A stretch of DNA of 54,277 bases from Myxococcota bacterium (GTDB taxonomy: Bacteria > Myxococcota > XYA12-FULL-58-9 > JALHOP01), in NCBI GenBank assembly GCA_022842935.1, contig JALHOP010000022.1:1-54277 (forward strand), read 5' to 3'. This document shows positions 25,619-35,063 of this stretch, piece by piece. Position 1 is the first letter of the stretch. Each line of letters begins with the position of its first letter. A program made the translations under genes and the position numbers. The notes beneath the pieces are model-generated. The model saw nothing but the letters and a program-made list of their open reading frames with translations, was not told the origin of the DNA and made no database searches.

Positions 25619-27720
25619 CGCGCTGCCACCGGCTTCGGCAGACCCGGGATGAGCTCGGCGCCGTTCTTGATGACGATCGATGAACCCTCGAAGTCGTCGC
25701 CTACGGGCTCGAAGCGCCCGCCCAGGTGTTTGGCGAGGAACGCCTCGGCGACCGCGTTGAACGCCATGCTGTTCTCCGGCCGCTTGAAGCCGTGACCTTC
25801 GTCGCTGAACACGACGTATGTCACCGGGATGTTCTTGGCGTTCATGGCTGTGACGATCTGGTCGGACTCGGCTTGTTTCACGCGCGGGTCGTTGGCGCCT
25901 TGACCGATCAACAGCGGCTTTACGATCTTGTCAGCCTTCGTGAGCGGTGAGCGCTCGGCGAGCTTGGCGCGCCCTTCTTCGGTCGCAATGTCGCCGACGC
26001 GGCTCGTAAACAACGCTTTAGCGGGCGCCCAGTAGGGAGGAATCGTTGCAAGCAAGGTGGCGAGGTTCGACGGACCAACGATGTCCACGCCAGCTGCGAA
26101 CACCTCGGGTGTGAAAGTGAGTCCGACGAGCGTCGCGTAGCCTCCATAGCTACCGCCCATGATGGCGACGCGCTTGGGGTCGGCGATGCCCTCTTTGACC
26201 GCCCAGTCGACGGCGTCGAGGAGGTCGTCGTGCATGGTGCCCGCCCACTGCATTTTGCTGGCATTGACGAAGGCTTTCCCGAAGCCAGTCGAGCCGCGAA
26301 AGTTGACGCTCAGGACCGCATAGCCGCGGTTGGCGAGCCATTGGTGCGAGCGGTTGAAGCCCCAGCTGTCGCGCGCCCAGGGGCCGCCGTGAACCAGCAA
26401 CACCATCGGCAAGGGCTTCGCGGGCTTGGTCGCCTGGAGTGCGACGGCGTCGAGGGGCAGGGTCAAGTAGCTTGGCAGATTGAGACCGTCGCGCGACCGG
26501 ATGGTCACCGACTGCATGGCGGCGAGTGGCGCGCCTTCGAGCTTCGGCTGGCTGACGAAGAGGAGTTTCGAGGTCTTCGTCGCGCGGTCGTACGCATAAT
26601 ACGTCGTCGGGCCCTGATCGTGCACGAACGTGAGAAGCCACTTCGATTGATCGAGCGACGCGTTGGCGCCCGCGAGGTCGCCGTCATCGGTGGACCTCCA
26701 TGCTGCAAAGTCGGCCTCGAGTTTCGGGTCGAGGAGTTTCCAGGTCATGCGTCCTGGGTCGAAGCCGACCGCCTGGACCGTGTGCTCGGTGGGATGGATG
26801 ATGAAGGTGCTCACGTCGGCCGCGCTGCTCTCGGCGATGAGCTTCTTCTCCTTGCTCTTGAAGTCGTAGCTGTAGAGGGCGGCGGTGTCGCGCTCGCGGC
26901 TATCCAGCAAGTACATGGCCTTGCCATCTTTGCTGAAGTCGATGGGCGAGGTCGCCATGGTATCGTCGAACGGGATGTGCATGAGGCTCTTCCACGTGCC
27001 GCGCTTCTTCGCGTCGGGCTCGAGGATCTCACTCGAGCCGTCGTCGTTGATCTTGCTCGCGATACGAACGTTGAAGTCGTCGTCGGTCGTGAAGCCCGCG
27101 AGGTTGTCCCTGTTCTCAGCGACCAGCTTCATGGCGCCGGTCCCGATGTCGACACGGTAGAGGTCGTGGACGTTAGCGTCGCGCTTGTTCAAACCCACGA
27201 GGATCTCCTTGGGCCTCTTGTGCGAGATGTTGGCGATCTCGGCGCGCACACCGTCGAACGGGGTCAGATCACGGACGCCACCCTTGACGAGATCGACGGC
27301 ATAGACGCGCCAGTTCTCATCACCATCTCTGTCCTGGAGATAAACGAGGTGCTTGGTGTCGTAGGCCCAGTGGTAGGCGCGGATGCCGCGCTTCACGTCA
27401 TGAGTGACCGGGGTCGCTTTGGCGAAGTCATCGGCGGGGCCGACCCATACGTTCAGGACGTTGTTGACCGGCGCCAAGAAGGCGATGCGTTTGCCGTCCG
27501 GTGAGAGCTTGGGTGCGGCGCGCTCGGGATTACCAAAGAGGAGCTCGCGGCTTATCAGCTCGATGGAGGTTGCCGCTGGCGCGGCTGTGCGGGTTGTGGT
27601 CTCAACCTCGGCGGACGCGCTACCGATGGCGGCCTTTTCGGAGTCAGCCCGGTCGGCGGCGCAAGCCGCGAACAACGGGACGAGCAACAGACGTGCAAGC
27701 GTCGACGTCGTCATCTTCAT
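25615..27720 (-). CDS. S9-family prolyl oligopeptidase-like peptidase (lipoprotein), paralogue
   Basis: A 701-residue protein from MKMTTSTLARLLLVPLFAAC, with the signal ending in a lipobox. Same architecture as the next gene: propeller, then GGSYGGYATL (near 523), GANDPRVK (near 608), DEGHGF (near 641). An open frame runs another 145 codons upstream, but that part is antisense to the divergent amidase gene. The ATG at 27720 has GGGAGGA at proper distance. Tandem duplicates with strong similarity across the whole length; first gene of a two-gene operon. Confidence 0.93.
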   Translation of the reverse strand: MKMTTSTLARLLLVPLFAACAADRADSEKAAIGSASAEVETTTRTAAPAATSIELISRELLFGNPERAAPKLSPDGKRIAFLAPVNNVLNVWVGPADDFAKATPVTHDVKRGIRAYHWAYDTKHLVYLQDRDGDENWRVYAVDLVKGGVRDLTPFDGVRAEIANISHKRPKEILVGLNKRDANVHDLYRVDIGTGAMKLVAENRDNLAGFTTDDDFNVRIASKINDDGSSEILEPDAKKRGTWKSLMHIPFDDTMATSPIDFSKDGKAMYLLDSRERDTAALYSYDFKSKEKKLIAESSAADVSTFIIHPTEHTVQAVGFDPGRMTWKLLDPKLEADFAAWRSTDDGDLAGANASLDQSKWLLTFVHDQGPTTYYAYDRATKTSKLLFVSQPKLEGAPLAAMQSVTIRSRDGLNLPSYLTLPLDAVALQATKPAKPLPMVLLVHGGPWARDSWGFNRSHQWLANRGYAVLSVNFRGSTGFGKAFVNASKMQWAGTMHDDLLDAVDWAVKEGIADPKRVAIMGGSYGGYATLVGLTFTPEVFAAGVDIVGPSNLATLLATIPPYWAPAKALFTSRVGDIATEEGRAKLAERSPLTKADKIVKPLLIGQGANDPRVKQAESDQIVTAMNAKNIPVTYVVFSDEGHGFKRPENSMAFNAVAEAFLAKHLGGRFEPVGDDFEGSSIVIKNGAELIPGLPKPVAAR

Positions 27721-27768
27721 GATCATTCCTCCCTCGTGCGACTGCGTCTTAGCCCATGCGAGGCAACA

Positions 27769-28974
27769 GTGAAACCCCGAGCCTTGCGGCACTACGTAGC
27801 CTTCGCCGTGCTCCTCGTGACAGTCACGACCGTGACGCCGCTCCCAGCGTCCTGGTCGCCGTTCGCCGATGAGGTCGACCGCACGAGCATGCAGGTCGGC
27901 CTCGCCGCTGTGTCTGGGCGCACGACGCGCGATGCCTTCATCCGCGATCTCCAGCTCATCGACCCGCTGCATCAGCTCGATCCGTATCTCGTCGTCGGGG
28001 ACAGGACCGTCGCGCTCTACGCGGACGCCAAGCGTCGTGACCTCATCGCCGAGGTCGTCCTGCGGACCGATGCGAGCACTGGTCCGCGATGGCAGGCGCT
28101 CGTCGCCGACCCGGGACATTGGGGCGGCACGTGGTCGCAGCTCGAGCACCGGCATGTGACGGTCGGCGCTGGCGCACCGGTGCGCGAAGGTGACCTGACC
28201 CTGGCCACCGCGCTGCGCTTACGCGCGAAGTTGCCGAACGTCCGTTTGACGCGCACCCAGGTGGCTACCACCGCGTTTCCCACAGGGGTTCGTCTCGGTT
28301 ACGACCCGGCCCACGAACGTCGCATCATTCTCGGGGAGAGCTTTTCCCCCTGGCTTGGCTGGCCAACCTTGCTCGACCACGTGCTTCTCTGGCCAGAGCG
28401 CCGTGCCCTCGCTGGCGCGCGTGCCTACGAGGCCTATACGCACTACGATCTCCGCTCGCGGCCTGCGGAAACACAGCCCGACGATGTCTTCGTGTCCATC
28501 CACTACAACGTCTCGAGCTCCGGGCAGGCGAACGGCATCATGGCGTTCGTCTACGGCGACGCTCTCGAAGGCGAGCTCGCGACGCTCTCGCAGCGCTACT
28601 GGGCGGTGCGTCGCGCACTGGACGGTCATCTCGCGACCTCGCGTGAGCTTGCCACGCGCTTTGCCTGGTCGCTGCAGCGGCGCATGAACCTGCCACCCAT
28701 CGGTCCCGACCCCGACCCGCAGCGCCCGAACAAGATCACCCTCGATGAAAAGGCCGGTGTCCACGCGCGCAATCTCGCAGTGCTTCGCCGGGCACCGGGA
28801 CCTGCGGTGCTGCTCGAAGGGCCGTGCATGAACGCCCCCGACGAATACCCGCGTCTGCTATCGGAGCGCGTGAATCTCGACGGCGTGATGGTTCCGGTGC
28901 GGGCCGAGGAATACGCGGACGCCATCGCGGACGTCATGCGCGAGTTTTTTGCGTCTTTGGATCCGACCCCGTAA
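27769..28974 (+). CDS. N-acetylmuramoyl-L-alanine amidase (Amidase_3 family)
   Basis: About 401 residues. An N-terminal hydrophobic segment (YVAFAVLLVTVTTV) acts as signal or anchor. The zinc-amidase residues are in order: His in VADPGHWGG, Glu in VREGDLTLATALRL, His in FVSIHYN, and the catalytic Glu in VLLEGPCMN. It would cut the amide bond between MurNAc and the stem peptide in the periplasm. A GTG at 27769 is preferred for its GAGG Shine-Dalgarno; a GTG at 27736 is possible. Divergent from the S9 pair across 48 bases. Confidence 0.85.
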   Translation: MKPRALRHYVAFAVLLVTVTTVTPLPASWSPFADEVDRTSMQVGLAAVSGRTTRDAFIRDLQLIDPLHQLDPYLVVGDRTVALYADAKRRDLIAEVVLRTDASTGPRWQALVADPGHWGGTWSQLEHRHVTVGAGAPVREGDLTLATALRLRAKLPNVRLTRTQVATTAFPTGVRLGYDPAHERRIILGESFSPWLGWPTLLDHVLLWPERRALAGARAYEAYTHYDLRSRPAETQPDDVFVSIHYNVSSSGQANGIMAFVYGDALEGELATLSQRYWAVRRALDGHLATSRELATRFAWSLQRRMNLPPIGPDPDPQRPNKITLDEKAGVHARNLAVLRRAPGPAVLLEGPCMNAPDEYPRLLSERVNLDGVMVPVRAEEYADAIADVMREFFASLDPTP

Positions 28975-28984
28975 CTTCGGGTCC

Positions 28985-29236
28985 ATGAAGAACCTGCTGG
29001 CGACGGTCTTTGGCGCATGTGTGGCGATGTTGATGACCAGCGGGGTCGTGGCCCTGGCGACGGCCCAGAGCGACAAGGCTCCTGGCGAGGAGCGGTTCGA
29101 GGGCCACGAGGTCGAAGACGCCACCTTGCCCGAGGGCGAGGCTTACGCGCTATCCGACGACGAGCTTGACCAACGGATCTCGGCGCTCATCGATGCGCAA
29201 TACGACCAGGTGATCGCGAAGCGGGCGGCGCTTTAG
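28985..29236 (+). CDS. Small secreted protein
   Basis: An 83-residue protein. Signal MKNLLATVFGACVAMLMTSG, then an acidic body (EERFEGHEVEDATLPEGEA) ending LDQRISALIDAQYDQVIAK. It lies 10 bases after the amidase stop, so it is likely co-transcribed. Function unknown. Confidence 0.65.
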   Translation: MKNLLATVFGACVAMLMTSGVVALATAQSDKAPGEERFEGHEVEDATLPEGEAYALSDDELDQRISALIDAQYDQVIAKRAAL

Positions 29237-29243
29237 ATTCCCA

Positions 29244-29549
29244 CTACGGGAAGTTGCGCAGAGAAAAACCACACGCGCGGGCGGCGGCGAGCTGCAAGTC
29301 CGTCGTGGCACTCAAGCTCGGTACGGCCGCGCGGATGGTGCGGCGCTCCGCCTCGGTTGCGCGTTCGCCGACTCGGCTCCATTTCGGGCCACGGAGTGTG
29401 AGCGTATCGAGGGTGCGCGTCGCGTCTCGAACGACGTGTTCCGTGACTAGCGCGGCGCTTTCGGCGGCGGCCGCGGCGGCTCCACAGCCGTAGCTTTCCC
29501 AGGTTGCGGCGCTCGTGGTGGTCGGGGGAACGGAGCTGGTTTCGGCCAT
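29244..29549 (-). CDS. Hypothetical alanine-rich protein, 101 residues
   Basis: Starts MAETSSVPPTTTSAATWES, followed by GCGAAAAAAESAALV, and ends ACGFSLRNFP. GAGG lies upstream of the ATG. Convergent with the small secreted protein, with 7 bases between stops. The much longer frame to 30560 is rejected because its upstream part is antisense to the amidohydrolase gene. No family recognised. Confidence 0.55.
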   Translation of the reverse strand: MAETSSVPPTTTSAATWESYGCGAAAAAAESAALVTEHVVRDATRTLDTLTLRGPKWSRVGERATEAERRTIRAAVPSLSATTDLQLAAARACGFSLRNFP

Positions 29550-29732
29550 GTGATCCTCGAGGCGTCGACGGACCCGTCGCGTTTTCTCGATCGAAGTTTC
29601 GGCACTCCGACGCCAATCGTCTTCAGTTTGAACGACCCGATGACCCTGCAAGGACGTCAGGGCGTTGCCTTGGGGCCGACTGGAAGCGAAAAAGCTCTTG
29701 CTCATGAACGCCTCGAGAGCCGCCGAGTGAAG

Positions 29733-30848
29733 ATGAACCGGGTTACGCCAAGTCCCGCCACGCGCTGCGGGTCGCTGTGCGCATCGCTGTGCGGCCTCGT
29801 GGTGTTCGCCTGCGCCACGCGGCTTTTGGCCGAGCCCAGGCCGTTTCAACCCCTCGTCGTCCGTCACGCGAGGGGCCTCGACAACAAGCTCATGACGGTC
29901 GTGCTGCGCGAAGGGCGCATCGCCGAGGTCGTGCCGGACGACGCCGTGGTGCCCGGAGAGACGCCGGCGAATCGCTTCGACGCGGCAGGGCGCTGGATGC
30001 TCCCGGCCTTCATCGACAGCCACGTGCATGCTGCGTATCTGAAGACCATCGCGCGCGACCCGAGTCGCGGGGTCGCCGGCGCGGTCGACCTCGGTATGCC
30101 CCTCGACGCCATGGCGATACGGGTCCCCGGACTCGAGCTTGTGCTTGCCGGACCCTTGCTGACGGCGCCGCATGGCTATCCCACCCAGAGCTGGGGACGG
30201 GACGGCTATGGCCTCGAGGTCGCGGGGCCCGGTGAGGCAGAGGCAGCGATTGCGAAGCTCGCCGAGCGGGGTGCCAAGGTTGCAAAGCTCGCGTTTTCGG
30301 AGCCGCCGAGCCTCGACGAGGCGACCGCTCGAGCGCTCGTCGACGCGGCGCACGCGCGGGGTTTCAAAGTGGTGGCGCACGCGTTGACGAACGCTCACGC
30401 GGCGCTCGCGGCTCAGGTGGGCTGTGATGTTCTCGCACATACGCCGACCGAGCTCTTGAGCGAAACGACGCTCGCGGCGTGGAGCAACCGCGCCGTCATC
30501 AGCTCTCTTGCATCGTTCGGTAGCCAAGACGCGGCGCTCGCGAATCTGCGCGCGCTTCATGGCCGTGGTGCCACGGTCTTGTACGGCACCGACTTTGGCA
30601 ACAGCACCTCGGTGGGTATTCAGAATGCGGAGACCTTCGCGCTCCTGCGTGCTGGCTTCGATATGGCCGCTATCGTGGACATGGCGACGCGCGTGCCCGC
30701 CCTCTACTGGGGCTTCGAAGGACTCGGCGCCATCGCCGTCGGCAAGCGCGCGAGCTTCTTCTTCACCGCCGACTCACCCATCGAGCGGCCCGATACGCTT
30801 GCGGTCCCCATTCGCGTCTTCATCGATGGTAGCGAACGTAGGCCCTGA
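29733..30848 (+). CDS. Secreted amidohydrolase-family metal hydrolase
   Basis: A 371-residue protein. Signal region CGSLCASLCGLVVFACATRLL. Metal-site motifs in order: H-x-H in FIDSHVHAAY, a possible carbamylated lysine in AKLAF, His in FKVVAHALTN, His in CDVLAHTPTE, and the late Asp in LYGTDFGNS. The C-terminal GLGAIAVGKRASFFFTAD is typical of imidazolonepropionase-like members. It likely hydrolyses a cyclic amide, dipeptide or related substrate in the periplasm. Substrate unknown. Confidence 0.87.
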   Translation: MNRVTPSPATRCGSLCASLCGLVVFACATRLLAEPRPFQPLVVRHARGLDNKLMTVVLREGRIAEVVPDDAVVPGETPANRFDAAGRWMLPAFIDSHVHAAYLKTIARDPSRGVAGAVDLGMPLDAMAIRVPGLELVLAGPLLTAPHGYPTQSWGRDGYGLEVAGPGEAEAAIAKLAERGAKVAKLAFSEPPSLDEATARALVDAAHARGFKVVAHALTNAHAALAAQVGCDVLAHTPTELLSETTLAAWSNRAVISSLASFGSQDAALANLRALHGRGATVLYGTDFGNSTSVGIQNAETFALLRAGFDMAAIVDMATRVPALYWGFEGLGAIAVGKRASFFFTADSPIERPDTLAVPIRVFIDGSERRP

Positions 30849-31054
30849 GCGTCGCTACGTTCCGAGATTGCGCTCGCGCGATGACGCATCCGCGAGCTCC
30901 GCAGGAAGCCGGCCGCTCGCCTCAAAGACACGTTGAGGCGTCGCGCCCCATGGTCTTGCCAGAGTGGCACTCCCTGGCCTCGAACCTTCTGGCCGCGGCC
31001 GCCGATAAGCCAAGCGAACGATCTTGGCGGTGGTCTAACTGTGGAGAGCTCACC

Positions 31055-32266
31055 ATGATCCAAAAGCACGCCGCCCCGCTAGCAGCCAGTCACGGCGTCA
31101 CGCCGAATGAGCTCGGCACGTTGAGCTTTGCCTACACCCGGGACGTGATCCCGGCGGTCGCGACGCCCGAGGTCATTGCTCACGTCGACGCCCGCGTGAA
31201 TGCGATCCCAATGGAGCGCGCCTTCGGGAATATCGCAAACCTTCCTGGTGCGAGACCCCATGGCGGTGGACTGTCCATGTTGGCGCAGCTGCCGCTTGGC
31301 ACCATCGCTGGCGCGGGCCACATCATTTTTCAGGCTAATCAGGCGCAGGGCTCGATCACTGCGTTGATTCGAGGCGTCGACGGCCTCGAGCTCGCGCGAG
31401 ATTTCGCTTCGCGTGACATCGGCACCATCGTTCGCGATGGCGCCCTTCTACTCGACCCCGCCCTCGAGGGCTTCCGAGCTCTGAGCAACCCGAAGGAGCT
31501 CGCAGTTCGGCGTGCATCGCTCGACCCTGCCAAGGCGCTCGAATATGCCCGCAAGTCGCTTGCACAGTTTCCAGCCGGCCATCACGTCTGGCAACGCGAC
31601 GGCTACCTGCCCGCCGGCATTGACTGGGTCACGAAAAATCTCTTGAGCAAGCGACCCACTGCTGCGCAACGTCAGCAGCTCGCAGCCGAGCTCTATGGGG
31701 CAAAACCGCGCGCGCAGCTCGCGCCGGCACCCAGCGCCACGGCGCTCGAACGGCCGCTTGTCCGGCACGACTATCCGGATTGCAGCCACTTCGACCTCTT
31801 CGTGGACGCCGCTGCGCGCGGTGAGAGGGTCCTTGCGGACTTACCTCAGAGCCCGGATGCCGCCGTATACGACTTCATCGGTGTCGGCGTGGACGGGTCG
31901 CATATCGAGACATTGAAGGCTCTGACGCACAACTTGGGACGCCCGGTCCACGCCTTGGTGCTCGAGGAGAGCGTCGCGTACCTCACCGGGAACGAGCACG
32001 GTTACCGCGATGTCCGTCTCTTCGGTTGGGATCTGGGGTGGGGCGCCTATCCGATGCGCTGCCAGGATGCGCTCCTCGCTGAGCGCGCTATTGCGGACAT
32101 CGAGGAAGTAGCAGGCGGACCAGCACGTTATCGCGTGACCACCGATCGCGGTGAAGTACTCTGGGCGAACGAGCTCCGCGGCCATCGCTACTCCAAAGAC
32201 CCTGACTTCTGGGGGAGCGACTCGGTCGGTATCCGCAAGCTCAACGCGCTGACCGGCACGACCTGA
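31055..32266 (+). CDS. Hypothetical protein, about 403 residues
   Basis: Starts MIQKHAAPLAASHGVTPNE with GGAGAG upstream; the frame is open back to 30881. No signal peptide. Segments of note: ARPHGGGLSMLAQLPLGTIAG, WQRDGYLPAGIDWVTKNLL (each read in parts), and a C-terminal domain with YDFIGVGVDGSHIETLKAL, VLEESVAYLTGNEHGY and GWDLGWGAYPM. Coding composition is strong. I recognise no family. 206 bases upstream hold no gene. Confidence 0.6.
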   Translation: MIQKHAAPLAASHGVTPNELGTLSFAYTRDVIPAVATPEVIAHVDARVNAIPMERAFGNIANLPGARPHGGGLSMLAQLPLGTIAGAGHIIFQANQAQGSITALIRGVDGLELARDFASRDIGTIVRDGALLLDPALEGFRALSNPKELAVRRASLDPAKALEYARKSLAQFPAGHHVWQRDGYLPAGIDWVTKNLLSKRPTAAQRQQLAAELYGAKPRAQLAPAPSATALERPLVRHDYPDCSHFDLFVDAAARGERVLADLPQSPDAAVYDFIGVGVDGSHIETLKALTHNLGRPVHALVLEESVAYLTGNEHGYRDVRLFGWDLGWGAYPMRCQDALLAERAIADIEEVAGGPARYRVTTDRGEVLWANELRGHRYSKDPDFWGSDSVGIRKLNALTGTT

Positions 32267-32285
32267 AAGTCACCGCCGTCTATCG

Positions 32286-32891
32286 CTACGACCGACCGTC
32301 GGGTCGAGCTCGAAACGTCGGCAGGCGACACACAGATTCGTCGAAGAACCCCGCTGCGGGGAGTCCAAGACCTTGATTGAAGCGCGTCCAGAAGTTCACC
32401 TGGGCGATGGCGGCAGCCAGCACCACGCACTCCTTGGCGGTGAAGCGGCTCTTGAGCTCGGTGATCAGCGCGTCCGAAACGTCGATGGGCGTGCGTGAAA
32501 GCGCCTCGGCATAGCGCGCAGCGGTAGCTTCGTTTGCCCCGAGGGTATCGAACGCACTGCGCTCGAGGGTGAGCAAGGTGCACAGCTCGGCGCTGCTGAG
32601 CCCGGCGCGCTCGAAGGTCGCGGCGTTCATGTCAACGCAGAACGGACAGCCGCCGACCACGCTCGCCACGATGCGCGCGGCAGTGAGGGGGCGGGCCCCA
32701 AGGTCGACGCCTGCGGTCGGGGAGAGCGCTTCGAAGAGCCCGGCGCCGAAAGCGAGTTTGGGTGACCACGCGAGCATGCGGGCGGGAAGGGGATCTTTGC
32801 CGGTCATGCGGCGTGCGAGCCACAGGAGCGGACGCAGGTACCAAGCAACGCGGGTGGGAGTTTCGAGCCACAAGGGAGTCTCCGTATGCAT
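32286..32891 (-). CDS. AhpD-like / carboxymuconolactone decarboxylase-family protein
   Basis: A 201-residue helical protein from MHTETPLWLETPTRVAWYL. The motif VVGGCPFCVDMNAATFERAG holds the C-x-x-C pair of AhpD-type alkylhydroperoxidases. The last third (FTAKECVVLAAAIAQVNFWT) matches the family helix after the active site. Probably acts on peroxides or has a related thiol chemistry. Ten bases downstream of the methyltransferase gene, so in one operon. Confidence 0.82.
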   Translation of the reverse strand: MHTETPLWLETPTRVAWYLRPLLWLARRMTGKDPLPARMLAWSPKLAFGAGLFEALSPTAGVDLGARPLTAARIVASVVGGCPFCVDMNAATFERAGLSSAELCTLLTLERSAFDTLGANEATAARYAEALSRTPIDVSDALITELKSRFTAKECVVLAAAIAQVNFWTRFNQGLGLPAAGFFDESVCRLPTFRARPDGRS

Positions 32892-32901
32892 GCGTCGCGC
32901 G

Positions 32902-33507
32902 TCAGGTGGGACGCGCGACGCCGAAGTACATTTCGCTGAAGGGACCGCCATGTTCCGTCTCGAGCCGTGTGACGTCGAAACCGGCCGCACCAACCTCGGT
33001 ACGCATGTCCCTGTCCAAGTGACAACCGCCCGAAACGTGCTTCCAGATCGGCGTCAGCCCGCGCTGAACCGTGCGCACCAACGGGCGCGGCGAGATGCCA
33101 TGCTCGACGAACACGAGCTGGCCCCCTGGTGCAAGGACGCGTCGTATTTCAGCGAGGCCGCGGGCGAGGTCGGGGACGCTACACATCACCCAGGTGGACA
33201 CGACAGTGTCGAAGCTCGCGGTCGCAAAGGGGAGCTTCATCACGTCCGCTTGGAGGATCTCGACCGGCACGCGATGGCCGACACTACGCTTGCGCGACAG
33301 CTCGACGAGTTTGGCTGACGGATCGACACCCACGATCACCCGCGCTTCACTGCCATAGTGCGGGAGGTTCAGCCCCGACCCAACGCCCACCTCGAGGACG
33401 CGACCGCGCGCGCTCGGGATGAGCCGCGCGCGGAAACGACCGAGCTCTTCAGCGCGCATGACCCGGTCGATGAGCCAGGGGAGAACGTGCGCGTTGTAGA
33501 GGCCCAT
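32902..33507 (-). CDS. Class I SAM-dependent methyltransferase
   Basis: A 201-residue protein starting MGLYNAHVLPWLIDRVM. Motif I VLEVGVGSGLNLPHYG, the acidic V-G-V-D-P-S of motif II, DVMKLPFATASFDTVVS (motif IV region) and RRVLAPGGQLVFVEHG (post-motif). The opening Y-N-x-x-V-L-P and the overall length resemble METTL7/UbiE-like methyltransferases. The substrate (lipid, quinone or thiol) cannot be told. Co-transcribed with the AhpD-like gene. Confidence 0.88.
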   Translation of the reverse strand: MGLYNAHVLPWLIDRVMRAEELGRFRARLIPSARGRVLEVGVGSGLNLPHYGSEARVIVGVDPSAKLVELSRKRSVGHRVPVEILQADVMKLPFATASFDTVVSTWVMCSVPDLARGLAEIRRVLAPGGQLVFVEHGISPRPLVRTVQRGLTPIWKHVSGGCHLDRDMRTEVGAAGFDVTRLETEHGGPFSEMYFGVARPT

Positions 33508-33695
33508 CGCAGCGCATTACAGGAGAAGGCCACTGTCTGGACAGCTCCTCGCGCCCGTTGCGCGGGCGTGAGGTCAGCCATGACGCGTCCTGTGTCACTC
33601 GGCACCCTGACCCTGTCGCGCTGGCGGTCATCGAAAGGTGAGTGGTCGCTGGGGAAGAGACGATAACCCCTCGCCGCCCTTCAAGGAGACCTTTC

Positions 33696-33998
33696 ATGAC
33701 CTCAAGCATCGCCCCCGACGGCCCCCGCGCTCCCGACCGTGGTTCGCCTCGCCCCCCGTCGCCGCTGAGCGGTACCAAGGCGGCTTTGACGGGCGCCGTT
33801 GCCGAGTATGTCGGTTGGGGCCCGCGTGGCTTTCGCCTCACCGTTGGCGACAAGGTGGTCTTCATCCCAAAGGACAAGCTGAGCGCCGCGCAGCTGGCGA
33901 TCGTCGAGACAGCCGCCAAGGCTGGCCAGTCCATCTACGTCGAGGGCACCTACAACGACCTTGGGTACGTCATCCCGAAGCTCGTGCGCCTGGCCTGA
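33696..33998 (+). CDS. Hypothetical protein, 100 residues
   Basis: Starts MTSSIAPDGPRAPDRG after a clear AAGGAG. A Pro-rich N-terminus leads to a small compact domain: GTKAALTGAVAEYVGWGPRG, RLTVGDKVVFIPKDKLS, and ends GYVIPKLVRLA. The beta-rich pattern suggests a small barrel. No family recognised. The 188 bases before it hold no gene. Confidence 0.65.
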   Translation: MTSSIAPDGPRAPDRGSPRPPSPLSGTKAALTGAVAEYVGWGPRGFRLTVGDKVVFIPKDKLSAAQLAIVETAAKAGQSIYVEGTYNDLGYVIPKLVRLA

Positions 33999-34046
33999 GA
34001 GGCCGCTACGCGCTGACGTGACACCCGACGGCGCGGTCGCGTCCAG

Positions 34047-35063
34047 CTAGCGCCAGAGCCTCAAAGCGACCTTGCCGAAGTGCTCACCGCGCTCCATGAA
34101 GCGCAGCGCCTCGTGAACGGAGTCGACGGGGAACACGCGGTCGAGCACCGGTTTGAGCTGCGCGTCTTCGACCGCTTCGGCGAAGTCGGACGCGACTCGG
34201 GCGTCCCCTACGAACACTCCCTGGATGCGGATGTTTTGCATGAGTACCGGCGTCAGGTTCAGTGGCTTCTCGACGCCCGCGAGCACCCCGATGAGGCTCA
34301 CCTGTCCGCCCGGGCGGACGGAGCGCAAGGACTGCTCGAGCGTCCCCACCCCCCCGACCTCGATGACCTGATCGACGCCGTCGTTACCGACCAACTTACG
34401 TACTTCCCGCGACCAGTCGGGGTTTGCGCTGGTGTCGATGACGAAGTCGGCACCTAAGGCCTTCGCTCGCGCGAGCTTGGTGGCGCTGCGTGAGGTGGCG
34501 ACCACCCGCATGCCGAGGAGCTTTGCGATCTGGAGGGCGAAGATCGATACGCCGCCGGTTCCGATGGTGAGAACCGTATCGCCCGGCGCCAACTCGCCCT
34601 GCGCGACAAGCGCGTTCCAGGCTGTGACCCCCGCGCATGGCAAGGTAGCTGCTTCGTCGAACGAGAGGTGCGCTGGCATTGGCGTCACACCTGCCTCTGG
34701 TAGCAGCAACTGCTCCTGTAGCGCTCCGTCGAGGGGCCCGCCGAGGTTCTTGCCGATGGTTGCGCGCGTCGGGCGGCCTCCCTGGCGATAGGGCGAGAAC
34801 AACGTGGTCACCCGGTCGCCGACCTTGACCCGCGTGACCCCTTCGCCAACTTCGAGAATCTCACCAGCGCCGTCTGAGAGCGGCACGAGAGGCAAAGGCT
34901 GCTTCGGGTTGTATTCGCCGCGGACCATGCGCAGGTCGCGATAGTTCAGTGAGCAGGAGTGAACCCGCATGACGACTTCACCGGCGCCGGGGCGTGGTAC
35001 GTCGCGCTCGACCAGTCGGAGGTTGTCGATGCCGAAAGCGCCTGTGATCGCATACGCTCGCAC
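34047..35063 (-). CDS. MDR-superfamily NAD(P)-dependent oxidoreductase (quinone-reductase type)
   Basis: A 338-residue protein with a GTG start (MRAYAITGAFG). Domain order is GroES-like fold then Rossmann fold: PLVPLSDGAGEILEVGEGV, LPCAGVTAWNALV, and VLTIGTGGVSIFALQIAKL (nucleotide site G-T-G-G-V). The zinc-binding cysteines of alcohol dehydrogenases are missing, so it is a zinc-independent quinone oxidoreductase-like member. Divergent from the DUF4388 gene across 70 bases. Confidence 0.9.
   Translation of the reverse strand: MRAYAITGAFGIDNLRLVERDVPRPGAGEVVMRVHSCSLNYRDLRMVRGEYNPKQPLPLVPLSDGAGEILEVGEGVTRVKVGDRVTTLFSPYRQGGRPTRATIGKNLGGPLDGALQEQLLLPEAGVTPMPAHLSFDEAATLPCAGVTAWNALVAQGELAPGDTVLTIGTGGVSIFALQIAKLLGMRVVATSRSATKLARAKALGADFVIDTSANPDWSREVRKLVGNDGVDQVIEVGGVGTLEQSLRSVRPGGQVSLIGVLAGVEKPLNLTPVLMQNIRIQGVFVGDARVASDFAEAVEDAQLKPVLDRVFPVDSVHEALRFMERGEHFGKVALRLWR

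Noticed and set aside
26230-27504. Long plus-strand frame opposite the S9 peptidase
   Set aside because: Shadow of a high-GC gene on the other strand; no ribosome-binding site or family features.
27721-28155. N-terminal extension of the upstream S9 peptidase by 145 residues
   Set aside because: The stretch is antisense to the amidase gene, and the internal ATG at 27720 opens a normal lipoprotein signal with a good ribosome-binding site.
29550-30560. 438-residue minus-strand gene over the amidohydrolase
   Set aside because: The upstream part is antisense to a clear amidohydrolase. Only the last 101 codons (29244-29549) have independent support.
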